Positions 43,011 to 51,107 of a stretch of DNA of 64,000 nucleotides are shown piece by piece. The notes below the pieces were generated by a model, which worked only from the letters and a program-made list of their open reading frames with translations, was not told the DNA's origin and ran no database searches. Position numbers and translations under genes: made by a program. The DNA comes from G965240465 sp965249525 (GTDB taxonomy: Bacteria > SAR324 > JACQKK01). The stretch is taken from the NCBI GenBank assembly GCA_965249525.1, contig OZ252237.1, positions 1,178,001 to 1,242,000 of the forward strand, in the 5' to 3' direction. Position 1 is the stretch's first letter. Each line of letters starts with the position of its first letter.

Positions 43011-45626
43011 TTACTCAGAAGCAGGGTGGAACAGAGGCAGCACGGGGGTAGTGTGGGTGTTCCCATCGGTATCATCTCCTAGCTGGCCAGTATGGTTTGC
43101 TCCCCAGCACTGCAGAAATCCATTCTGCAAGGCACATGCATGCCTTCCCCCTGCATAAACAGCACTCACTCCGCTGGTCATCCCAGTTACCTGCTTGGCA
43201 ACATGGCTTATATGGTCTTCTAGTTTAATACTCGTGTCCGGCAAAATAGTAACTTCGCCGTCGCCCAGACTGCCTGAGAGGTTGCCTCCCCAGCACTGGA
43301 CGCTCCCGTCGTTAAGAACCGCACAACCGAAACTCCACCCTGTTGAGATGGAAATCACCCCGCTCAGAGGATTATTATCTGAGCCAAGAACCTTCTGAGG
43401 AAGACTTTTGGGAATACCAACACCTCCACTCTGATCTCCATTGCCCAGCGCTCCATGTTGGTCGCTCCCCCAGCACCAGGCACCCCCGCTGGCAATCGCA
43501 CAAGTTAGTGGAGGACTTACTTGCGCATCTCTTGACTCGCTTACTGAGATGGCAGTGACCCCGCTCAAAGTCCCGCTGCCACCTTCGTCCTTAACCTGCT
43601 GGGGAGTCGGAGTCTTGCGATCAGTGGTGCTGCCGTCGCCCAGCTGACCCCTGTGGTTCTGCCCCCAGCACCAGGCACTCCCGCTGGCACCCCCGTTCAC
43701 CACCGCACAAGTGTGACCTCGCCCTGCTGCAATGGCAGTGACCCCGCTCAAGGTGCCGGTACCAGCTGAGTCAACAACCTGCACAGCCCCCTGCCGATCA
43801 TTGTCCTCCGCTGGAACCACGGCGGAACCTGAACCACTTTCTGGGGTGCTGATTGTGTTGTCGCCCAGCTGACCACTGCTGTTGTTCCCCCAGCACCAGG
43901 CACTCCCGCTGGCACCCCCGTTCACCACCGCACAAGAGTACCGATGCCCTGCTGCAATGGCAGTGACCCCGCTGAACTCAGTGTCGTCGTTCTGCTTTAC
44001 CCGTATAGGAGTGAGGCTCTCGTCCATGTCGGCATCGTTCACGCCCAGCTGGTTAGAGGCGTTACCCCCCCAGCACCAGGCAGCCCCGCCTACCACCGCA
44101 CAAGTGTGAAAATCTCCTGCTGAGAAATCAGTTACATCACCCGCATTGTCGCTATTATCAACCTCCACGGGTGTTTTCTTATTAATAGTGGGTTGCTTGC
44201 TGTCGATGCCCAGCTGACCGTTGCGGTTTCTCCCCCAGCACCAGAGTTCCTCATCCTGATTGGTGGCGCAAGAGAAGTCAAAACCCGCTTTCATAGCAAG
44301 AGCCTTTTGGCGCACTTCTACCCGAACATTCTCACTAGTAGTGTCTGTGGTGCAGTCGTTGTCAGTGGTGGTGTCCCCAGTCACTTTAACACAGGCAAAG
44401 TAGTAATAAGTGTCAACGGCAGCAGGTGCTGCGAACGAAGCTGTCAGAACCTCAGTCTCGCCCTCGCCCAGGTCTCCTGTAGTAGCTATTGTGGTTACTT
44501 CAGCACCATCAGCAGCAACATTAAAAGTTGCGTCTGTAGAGAGGTAAATGTTGACGATGGTGCCAGTTTCAACCAGGAAATCCTTATGATTGGTCACCCC
44601 AACTGTAAAGTCGATGGCTGCTGCTGTTCCTGGCACTACTGCGGGATCTCCTGACGAGATAGTTGCCTCAGGATTGCTCAGTCCCAGGTCTGGTCGCCCC
44701 ACCACCACTTTTTGGATAAGGACGCAGTCATTGTTCTTATTTTCATCCGCAGCCAGTGCAACACAGACACCGTAGTAGTAAGTGTCCTCAGCAATTTTTG
44801 TGGTAATCGCTGGGGAAGTTAGTTCTGCGCTTTCGCCTGCTGGGGAAAGTGCTGCTGGCAGATCAATAGTTGTCGAACCGATGAGAGTGTCCTCAGTATC
44901 AATGATTGGGTCGTCGCCCATGTTGTAATAAAAGCCATAAGTGCCTAGGGAACCAGCTTCAGTAGCTGTTCCACCGTTATTGAACACAGTAAAAACCAAG
45001 GTGAGGTCTTCTGTTGATCCATCAGACAGACGGTAAATAGCAGGTAGCTCGAGGTTGTGAGCTACACTAAGGTCTGGGAACATTCCTCCAATGGTTATTT
45101 CTTTAGAATCTGTACATTCGGTCGTATCACCCTTCTTACAGAGATAGTATTTATAATCGCCACTGGGAAGAGCGGCGTCTATGGTAGTCGTGACTTTAAC
45201 GGTTTCACCGGGTTTCAAGGCCGGTACTGTGAAGTCGCCAACTACCTCATCATCACCACCACCCCTATCACCTTTTTCGCGGTAAATGGTAACTGTGGTT
45301 GCAGCTGTGTCTCCATCGCCTGTATTGGTAATCTTAATGCCAACAGGGTCTCCCGGATTGGGCGGGGTGTCTGGTAAAGTAAGCTCCACATCTGCGATGC
45401 TCAAATTGGGTGCCGCAGTTGAACTGCCGCCTCCGCCTCCGCCTCCCCCGCCGCAGCTGGTCAGCACCAGTACCACAGGAAGCAGTATCACCCACAACAG
45501 ATGAACCAGGTTGAAACGCAGGCTGCGCAGTGCAACTTTATAAGAAGCAGCTTTATAAGAAACAGCTGCCTTCACGGCAGTCAGCTTGGTGAAAACTTGC
45601 TTTATGTATTGGATGATGGCTTGCAT
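43011..45626 (-). CDS. RCC1-repeat / CARDB lipoprotein 1
   Basis: 871 residues. A long N-terminal segment precedes the hydrophobic stretch LLWVILLPVVLVLTSC, with lipobox Cys58, then nine glycines. Three CARDB-like beta-sandwich domains follow (starting PNLSIADV, PDLSVAHN and PDLGLSNP), each ending in a Y-Y-x-x-C-V...D-C pattern. The C-terminal half has seven RCC1 units of the form HTCAV...WCWGxNxxGQLG, which would close one seven-bladed propeller. The protein should be lipid-anchored and extracytoplasmic, with binding or adhesion likely. It has its own promoter and terminator. Confidence 0.82.
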   Translation of the reverse strand: MQAIIQYIKQVFTKLTAVKAAVSYKAASYKVALRSLRFNLVHLLWVILLPVVLVLTSCGGGGGGGGGSSTAAPNLSIADVELTLPDTPPNPGDPVGIKITNTGDGDTAATTVTIYREKGDRGGGDDEVVGDFTVPALKPGETVKVTTTIDAALPSGDYKYYLCKKGDTTECTDSKEITIGGMFPDLSVAHNLELPAIYRLSDGSTEDLTLVFTVFNNGGTATEAGSLGTYGFYYNMGDDPIIDTEDTLIGSTTIDLPAALSPAGESAELTSPAITTKIAEDTYYYGVCVALAADENKNNDCVLIQKVVVGRPDLGLSNPEATISSGDPAVVPGTAAAIDFTVGVTNHKDFLVETGTIVNIYLSTDATFNVAADGAEVTTIATTGDLGEGETEVLTASFAAPAAVDTYYYFACVKVTGDTTTDNDCTTDTTSENVRVEVRQKALAMKAGFDFSCATNQDEELWCWGRNRNGQLGIDSKQPTINKKTPVEVDNSDNAGDVTDFSAGDFHTCAVVGGAAWCWGGNASNQLGVNDADMDESLTPIRVKQNDDTEFSGVTAIAAGHRYSCAVVNGGASGSAWCWGNNSSGQLGDNTISTPESGSGSAVVPAEDNDRQGAVQVVDSAGTGTLSGVTAIAAGRGHTCAVVNGGASGSAWCWGQNHRGQLGDGSTTDRKTPTPQQVKDEGGSGTLSGVTAISVSESRDAQVSPPLTCAIASGGAWCWGSDQHGALGNGDQSGGVGIPKSLPQKVLGSDNNPLSGVISISTGWSFGCAVLNDGSVQCWGGNLSGSLGDGEVTILPDTSIKLEDHISHVAKQVTGMTSGVSAVYAGGRHACALQNGFLQCWGANHTGQLGDDTDGNTHTTPVLPLFHPASE

Positions 45627-45700
45627 ATTGATCTTGCCTTTATAAATTTATAGACGTTATGGGGAAAAAATTTGTTGTACCGCACAGCAATTAAAGCATT

Positions 45701-45729
45701 ACTATACGCCTCTTGAAAAAGCATGTCAA
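45701..45729 (-). promoter_or_regulatory. Sigma-70 promoter of RCC1 lipoprotein 1
   Basis: On the minus strand TTGACA (45724-45729), 17-bp spacer, TATAGT (45701-45706): a near-consensus promoter predicting a leader of about 70 nt before ATG 45626. Confidence 0.75.
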
Positions 45730-45810
45730 CACTCTGGGACGATTTTTTTAATTTTTTTCATGCCCGTCGCCCGCACCATAGAAGGCTTGCCCCGCGCCAG
45801 CCCGCCAGCA

Positions 45811-46572
45811 TTAAGCCTGGGATGAGCTGCGGCGGCTGCTGTACCAACGCCAACTGATCCAGCCCCCCAGCAATACCAAGGCAGAGATAATCACCCACAG
45901 GCTGTTCTGCTTCAACTGATGCGCCAGGACTTCATGATCTTGACCAAAGCGAAATCCCAGCCAAGCCAGCAGTCCAGACCACAACCCCGCCCCCAAAGAG
46001 GTTAAAAGACAAAAGGGCAGCAGCGGCATACGGGCAAGTCCCGCAGGGAGGGAAATCAGCTGGCGGATGCCAGGCAGCAACCTGCCGCTAAAGGTAGAAA
46101 TATTGCCGTGCTGCAAAAACATTTTCTCTGCCCGCTGGTAAGCGGCTTCAGACAATCTCAGCCAACCTCCTCCTCTGCGCAACAGTTCCAGCACCATCGG
46201 GCGTCCCAGCATGCGTGCCAGCATATAATTCACTACCGCACCCGCCAACGATCCCAGCGTGCCTGACAGAATCACAGCCGACAAACTCCAATGGGGCAGC
46301 CTGCGTGCCAAATCGCCTGCGGGGGGCATCACAATCTCTGAGGGAAATGGTATAAAGGATGACTCCAGCATCATCAACAAAAACACCCCCCAGTAACCCA
46401 GCCGATGGATGAAATTGTCGGCTAGCCAAGTATTCAAGTGTGCCAGCTGTACCAGGACTTCGTTATCCAACAGCCACCAGAGTGCCGCTGCTGCCAGCAG
46501 TACCAAAGCAGCCCCTAAGAAAACGGTTAGCCAGACTGGGGTGCGCAAGGGTAAGATAGAGGGGAGTTTCAT
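45811..46572 (-). CDS. DedA-family membrane protein
   Basis: 253 residues with about five hydrophobic segments. The family line is visible as LGYWGVFLLMMLESSFIPFPSEIVMPPAGD and later GRLLPGIRQLISLPAGLARMP. DedA proteins act in the inner membrane, some as undecaprenyl-phosphate or phospholipid flippases (established for UptA-type members). Divergent from aroC, with 164 bp between. Confidence 0.9.
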   Translation of the reverse strand: MKLPSILPLRTPVWLTVFLGAALVLLAAAALWWLLDNEVLVQLAHLNTWLADNFIHRLGYWGVFLLMMLESSFIPFPSEIVMPPAGDLARRLPHWSLSAVILSGTLGSLAGAVVNYMLARMLGRPMVLELLRRGGGWLRLSEAAYQRAEKMFLQHGNISTFSGRLLPGIRQLISLPAGLARMPLLPFCLLTSLGAGLWSGLLAWLGFRFGQDHEVLAHQLKQNSLWVIISALVLLGGWISWRWYSSRRSSSQA

Positions 46573-46736
46573 GGTTTTCTAAGCAGGACGGCTGGTAGTC
46601 TAGCAGGCATACGGGTTAGTTTTAAGCATATCGGGCGAGGATAAGTCTCGTCAACACCGCTGGTATCGGTTAAGATGGGTAGGGCGCAGGGGCTTGGTAT
46701 CCGTGATTAGAAGGATAAGACCAAAGGATAAGCACA

Positions 46737-47831
46737 ATGGGCGACAAGTTTGGCAAGTTGTTTAGCATCACCACTTGGGGTGAGTCGCATGGAGGCGGGG
46801 TGGGGGTGGTGATAGATGGCTGCCCTGCGGGATTGGCTTTGGAGGTGGTGGATATCCAGCGTGAGTTAGACAGAAGGCGTCCTGGGCAGAGTCATTTGAC
46901 CTCTCAGCGCAAGGAGAAGGATGAAGTGGAAATTTTAAGCGGGGTGTTTGAGGGACGCACCTTGGGAACGGCTTTGGCCATGTTGGTGCGCAATCAAGAT
47001 GCGCGTTCTAAGGATTATGAAGCATTTAAGGACAGTTTTCGTCCCAGTCATGCGGATTTTACTTATGAGCGCAAATATGGGCTGCGCAATTGGAAGGGGG
47101 GTGGTCGGGCCAGTGCGCGCGAGACTGTGGGTCGGGTGGCAGCGGGGGCTGTGGCTAAGAAGCTGTTAGGGGAGTGTGGTGTGGAGACCTTGGCTTGGGT
47201 GAAGCAGGTGCAGCATTTGCAGGCGCAGGTAGATGCGGAGACGGTAATGCAGGAACAGATTGACAAGCATGGGGTGCGTTGCCCAGATGATAAGCTGGCG
47301 GCTGCCATGGAAGCCCACATTTTGAAGGTTCGCAGGCAGGGGGATAGCGTGGGAGGGGTGATAGAGGTGGTGGTGCGGGGCTGCCCTGCGGGGCTGGGGG
47401 AGCCGGTGTTTGACAAGTTGACCGCAGATTTGGCAAAGGGTGTGATGTCGCTGCCGGCTGCGCGCGGGGTGGAGTTTGGTATGGGCTTTGATGCGGTGGC
47501 TTTGACTGGTTCTCAACATAATGATGCCTTTGTGAAAAAAGCAACCAGGATTGGCACAGCCAGCAATCGTTCTGGGGGGATACAGGGAGGCATCAGCAAT
47601 GGAGAGTCCATTGTGCTGCGGGTAGCCTTTAAGCCCACGGCAACTGTGGCAAAGGAACAACAGACGGTCAATCGGGAAGGGGAGACGGTGCTTTTGCGCG
47701 GACGCGGGCGTCATGATGCTTGTGTGCTGCCGCGTGCGGTGCCTATGGTGGAGGCCATGGTTAATTTGGTATTGGTAGATCACCTGCTGCGACAAGCAGC
47801 ACAAGGCTCATTGTGGCGGCGGTCTTCCTAG
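46737..47831 (+). CDS. aroC: Chorismate synthase
   Basis: Converts EPSP to chorismate with reduced FMN, the last step of the shikimate pathway. The start GKLFSITTWGESHGGGVGVV, the segment RRPGQSHLTSQRKEKDEVE, RNWKGGGRASARET and the C-terminal GRHDACVLPRAVPMVEA are all diagnostic. The 364 residues match the family. AAAGGA lies 9 bases before ATG 46737. The J-domain gene follows after 78 bp. Confidence 0.97.
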   Translation: MGDKFGKLFSITTWGESHGGGVGVVIDGCPAGLALEVVDIQRELDRRRPGQSHLTSQRKEKDEVEILSGVFEGRTLGTALAMLVRNQDARSKDYEAFKDSFRPSHADFTYERKYGLRNWKGGGRASARETVGRVAAGAVAKKLLGECGVETLAWVKQVQHLQAQVDAETVMQEQIDKHGVRCPDDKLAAAMEAHILKVRRQGDSVGGVIEVVVRGCPAGLGEPVFDKLTADLAKGVMSLPAARGVEFGMGFDAVALTGSQHNDAFVKKATRIGTASNRSGGIQGGISNGESIVLRVAFKPTATVAKEQQTVNREGETVLLRGRGRHDACVLPRAVPMVEAMVNLVLVDHLLRQAAQGSLWRRSS

Positions 47832-47909
47832 AAAGTACGGACGAAAAGCTCTAGGGGTGTAAAATAACCCTGGCAGTTGGTGAACGGATGAATCTTTTAT
47901 GGGCATGCT

Positions 47910-49037
47910 ATGAAGAATTACTATGAGTTGCTGCAAGTACCTCCTTCTGCATCGGCTGAGGAGATTCAAGCTGCTTGGAGGCAGCTGGCCAAGAAGCTGC
48001 ATCCCGACAGGGGAGGAGATGGAACTTTGTTTTCCATGGTGCAGCAGGCTTATGAGACCTTGCAGGATGCTGCCAAACGGCGTGCCTATGACCAAAGTCT
48101 GCGAAGCTACCAGGAAATGCAGCAGCAGACTGCGGGGATGAAGCAAGAATTGCAGCCCTCTCAAAGCTGGCTGAACCCCCAGGAGAAAGATGCTGCCACA
48201 GTGCCTGCTGTTAAGCCGCAGGTGCGCATCAGTGCCATGGCATTGCCGCGGCAGGGGGCATTTGTGTTGTCTGCCCCAGGCGGCAAAACGGTGATCAAAC
48301 CCACAGAAGCCCATCGTTTGTGGCGCAGCACTTTAGCCAAGCTGCAGGGGGTGCATGTTCAACAGATTGCCAAACATATCGTCCAGCTAGAAATAGAAGG
48401 ACAGCCCCAGCATGTACAGCAACTTAAGCCCTTGGCAGAAGGCAGCATGCGCCGCAGCACCTGGTTCAGCCTGGCAGGAGTGCTGGGGAGAACCTTGGAG
48501 AAAATGGGAGCGCAGAACAATCTGCCCAGTGCCGAACGTTTTGTGCTGGAATGCAGCAATTTACCTGTTCAGCTGCTGGTTACTGTACCTTCTGGGATTG
48601 CGGTGGAAGTGCGCAAGCTTACCCAACAGCTGACTGTGGGCGATTTGAATAGTCCGTTGACCGCTGAACTGCTAGCGGGGAGTCAATTGGTTGCCTCTGA
48701 ACTCTGTGGATTGACACTGCGCATGCACAATGCCTATGCTCGTATCATAGAATTGCGCGGCAATGCCCAGGTGCGCACACGGGGCAAGTGCAAGCTGATG
48801 ATCAATGGTCAAATTGGTCGCCTGAAGGTGGATTTGGATGAGGAAACCGAGGCTATTGTACAGGCGGATGTGCACACTTTGGAGGGTTCGGTGCGTGGAG
48901 GCAGCCGCCTGGAAATGCAAGGAGAGGTGTTTCGGGTGCGTTGTGCTTCAGAACAAGATGGTTTTATCAAGCTCAAAAAAGTGCAGCATTTTTCCCCGCC
49001 TACCGCACAAACCACCAGCACCAGAAGAAGGGGATAG
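47910..49037 (+). CDS. J-domain protein with C-terminal beta-rich domain
   Basis: 375 residues. Residues 1-62 are a J domain with HPD at 31-33 (YYELLQVPPSASAEEIQAAW start), which should stimulate an Hsp70 ATPase. The rest is unlike DnaJ: no Gly/Phe or zinc-finger region. Residues about 205-355 alternate short beta segments (LTVGDLNSPLTAELLAGSQL, LRGNAQVRTRGKCKLMINGQ, VHTLEGSVRGGSRLEMQGEV), resembling the DUF4097/DUF2807 beta-solenoid type. This is a type C J-protein whose substrate domain is probably adhesive; function unknown. Confidence 0.7.
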   Translation: MKNYYELLQVPPSASAEEIQAAWRQLAKKLHPDRGGDGTLFSMVQQAYETLQDAAKRRAYDQSLRSYQEMQQQTAGMKQELQPSQSWLNPQEKDAATVPAVKPQVRISAMALPRQGAFVLSAPGGKTVIKPTEAHRLWRSTLAKLQGVHVQQIAKHIVQLEIEGQPQHVQQLKPLAEGSMRRSTWFSLAGVLGRTLEKMGAQNNLPSAERFVLECSNLPVQLLVTVPSGIAVEVRKLTQQLTVGDLNSPLTAELLAGSQLVASELCGLTLRMHNAYARIIELRGNAQVRTRGKCKLMINGQIGRLKVDLDEETEAIVQADVHTLEGSVRGGSRLEMQGEVFRVRCASEQDGFIKLKKVQHFSPPTAQTTSTRRRG

Positions 49038-49083
49038 TGGGGCTGCCAGCCCCTGCTGCCTTAGCATCAATAAAGGATTTTTT

Positions 49084-49878
49084 ATGACCAAGCTGTTGAT
49101 GTACTTGTTGATAGCTTTTGGGCTGCTGTGGACAGAAGCAGGTCTTTTGCTGGCGCAGCCTCCTGGTGGTGCTGGACGGGAGTCACAGCGCAATCAGGAA
49201 GTTGAAGGCAAAGAAAACCAATTCAAAAATGTACGACAGCTGTACTTAGAAGCCAACCGCTTGTTTGACCGCCAATATTATTCTGATGCTATCAGAAAAT
49301 ATCAGTCGGTTATTCAAAAACAACCCAGCAGTTTGTTGGCAAGCTATGCTTATTTGCGCACCGCTGAAGCCAATGAGCACTTGAAAAAATGGCCAGAAGC
49401 AGAGGTCAGTTACCGACAATTTTCACTGCTGCAGCCCAACAATCATCTCAGTGACCTGATTCATTTTCGCTTGGTGCGTACGCAGTATGAACAAAGCTTG
49501 GCTGGCCGCTTTAATCGGGGTAAAAAACTTACCCACGACATGCAAGTCAATCGCGAGATCATTCAAGACGCAGCACGTTTTTTCCTGCTGTATCCCAACA
49601 GCGTGCATCTTGAAGAAGTGCAAAATTACTACCAACGGGCACGCCAGACACTGGCAAGAAATGAACGCCAGGTGGCAGATTTTTACTTTAAGAATCGCCA
49701 ATATCATGCAGCTTCACAGCGCTATCTGTTTCTGCTGAAGCATTATCCTGAGTATCCAGAATCCCCACAAGTGCTGACCCGTTTGATAGAAAGCTACCGT
49801 TTAACCCGACAGCTGCACCGCGCAGCAGAACTGGAAGAAATCCGCACCCAATTGCCGTCCCCAGCAGACAATTCATAA
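49084..49878 (+). CDS. Exported TPR-like protein resembling BamD
   Basis: 264 residues from ATG 49084 (AAAGGA 9 bases upstream; the frame is open to 48838 in a different context). A signal peptide (LLMYLLIAFGLLWTEAGLLL, cleavage near LAQ) is followed by five or so TPR-like helices: ANRLFDRQYYSDAIRKYQSV, PSSLLASYAYLRTAEANEHL, and ERQVADFYFKNRQYHAASQR with LKHYPEYPES, which match BamD's ending. No lipobox Cys is present, unlike true BamD, so it is a periplasmic relative or an unusual BamD. Confidence 0.7.
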   Translation: MTKLLMYLLIAFGLLWTEAGLLLAQPPGGAGRESQRNQEVEGKENQFKNVRQLYLEANRLFDRQYYSDAIRKYQSVIQKQPSSLLASYAYLRTAEANEHLKKWPEAEVSYRQFSLLQPNNHLSDLIHFRLVRTQYEQSLAGRFNRGKKLTHDMQVNREIIQDAARFFLLYPNSVHLEEVQNYYQRARQTLARNERQVADFYFKNRQYHAASQRYLFLLKHYPEYPESPQVLTRLIESYRLTRQLHRAAELEEIRTQLPSPADNS

Positions 49879-49914
49879 TTGCATTCTCCTTAAACCAATC
49901 TTCTAGTATACAGC

Positions 49915-51084
49915 ATGGATACCCCTCAGCACAGTCTATTAATGCTCAGTCTGGTGAAAGGTGTGGGACCCGCCGCCATTGGTTCTTTGCTGAAAGTTTT
50001 CGGTGAACCCCAGCATGCCCTGACTGCATCACCCCAAGAGTTGATTGAGTGCTGCAATCTTTCTGTGGAACAAGCAGAGGGGATTGTGCGCGCAGCCGAA
50101 TCGGAGGCTGTGGCAGAAGAGTGTCAGCTGCTGGAACGTCATCAAACGCACTTGATCTGTCTAGGCGATGCGGAATATCCTGCTTTGCTGCGGCAATTGC
50201 CCCATCCTCCGCCGCTGCTGTATTGCCGCGGATTGCAGCCCCTGCCCCAAGGTCCCACATTAAGCATCGTGGGCAGCCGTGAATGTTCTACCTATGCCCA
50301 GCGTCAGACCCAACGTTTGCTAGAGAGCTTGGCACAGCAGATACCGCAACTGGTGGTCGTCAGTGGGCTGGCGCGGGGGCTGGACGGAACCGCACATGCT
50401 TGTGCCTTAGAACTGGGCTTGCCTACCATCGCTGTATTGGGTTGTGGTCTTGCCAGTGTGTACCCTGCTGAACACCGCCAGATGGCTGAGCGCATTACAA
50501 AACAAGGTGCCCTGCTGAGCGAACTCCCCATGCGCTCCCCGCCCCATGCTTATCATTTTCCCACCCGCAATCGCATTATCAGCGGCCTCGGTGCTGTCTT
50601 GGCTGTGATGGAGGCTGGTGCCAAGAGTGGCGCCCTGATTACTGCCGGACACTCCCAAAATTATGGACGGCCGGTTTTTGCACTGCCTGGGGATGTAGAT
50701 CGCATAGGCAGTATGGGAGTTAATTATTTGCTGCAAAGCGGTCAGGCGCAGCTGCTGTTGGGTTCAAAGCCCATCGCAGAGGCGCTTTTAGCCGACCCTC
50801 AGCCCAGCAACGCTGCTTCCTCCCGTGCTTCCGCCCGTGCTTCCTCCCGTACTTCCGCCCGCAGCACTGCTTCTGGGCAGCCGTCCTTGGCAGACAGTCC
50901 CTCCCCAGCACTCAACCAAACCCAAACACACCTGCTGGAATTCCTGAAAAAAGAACCCATGCATCCCAATGACCTCAGCCGTATTTCACAATTACCTATG
51001 GAACGTCTCTTGGGTTTGCTGTTAGAATTAGAACTGGCAGGGAATGTCTATTGTGATGAGAACAGCCTGTATCGGCGAGCTTGA
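49915..51084 (+). CDS. dprA: DNA-processing protein DprA
   Basis: 389 residues. DprA loads RecA on incoming single-stranded DNA in natural transformation. The Rossmann core shows IVGSRECSTYAQ, VSGLARGLDGTAHACALE, LGCGLASVYPAEHRQMAE and FPTRNRIISGL. A C-terminal winged-helix domain (LLEFLKKEPMHPNDLSRISQ) is joined by a Ser/Ala/Arg linker coded by a GCTTCCTCCCGT-type repeat (50812-50862). It lies 23 bp before the topA start, an arrangement common in proteobacteria. Confidence 0.94.
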   Translation: MDTPQHSLLMLSLVKGVGPAAIGSLLKVFGEPQHALTASPQELIECCNLSVEQAEGIVRAAESEAVAEECQLLERHQTHLICLGDAEYPALLRQLPHPPPLLYCRGLQPLPQGPTLSIVGSRECSTYAQRQTQRLLESLAQQIPQLVVVSGLARGLDGTAHACALELGLPTIAVLGCGLASVYPAEHRQMAERITKQGALLSELPMRSPPHAYHFPTRNRIISGLGAVLAVMEAGAKSGALITAGHSQNYGRPVFALPGDVDRIGSMGVNYLLQSGQAQLLLGSKPIAEALLADPQPSNAASSRASARASSRTSARSTASGQPSLADSPSPALNQTQTHLLEFLKKEPMHPNDLSRISQLPMERLLGLLLELELAGNVYCDENSLYRRA

Positions 51085-51107
51085 TATTTGTTTGCTTTGT
51101 CAAAGCT

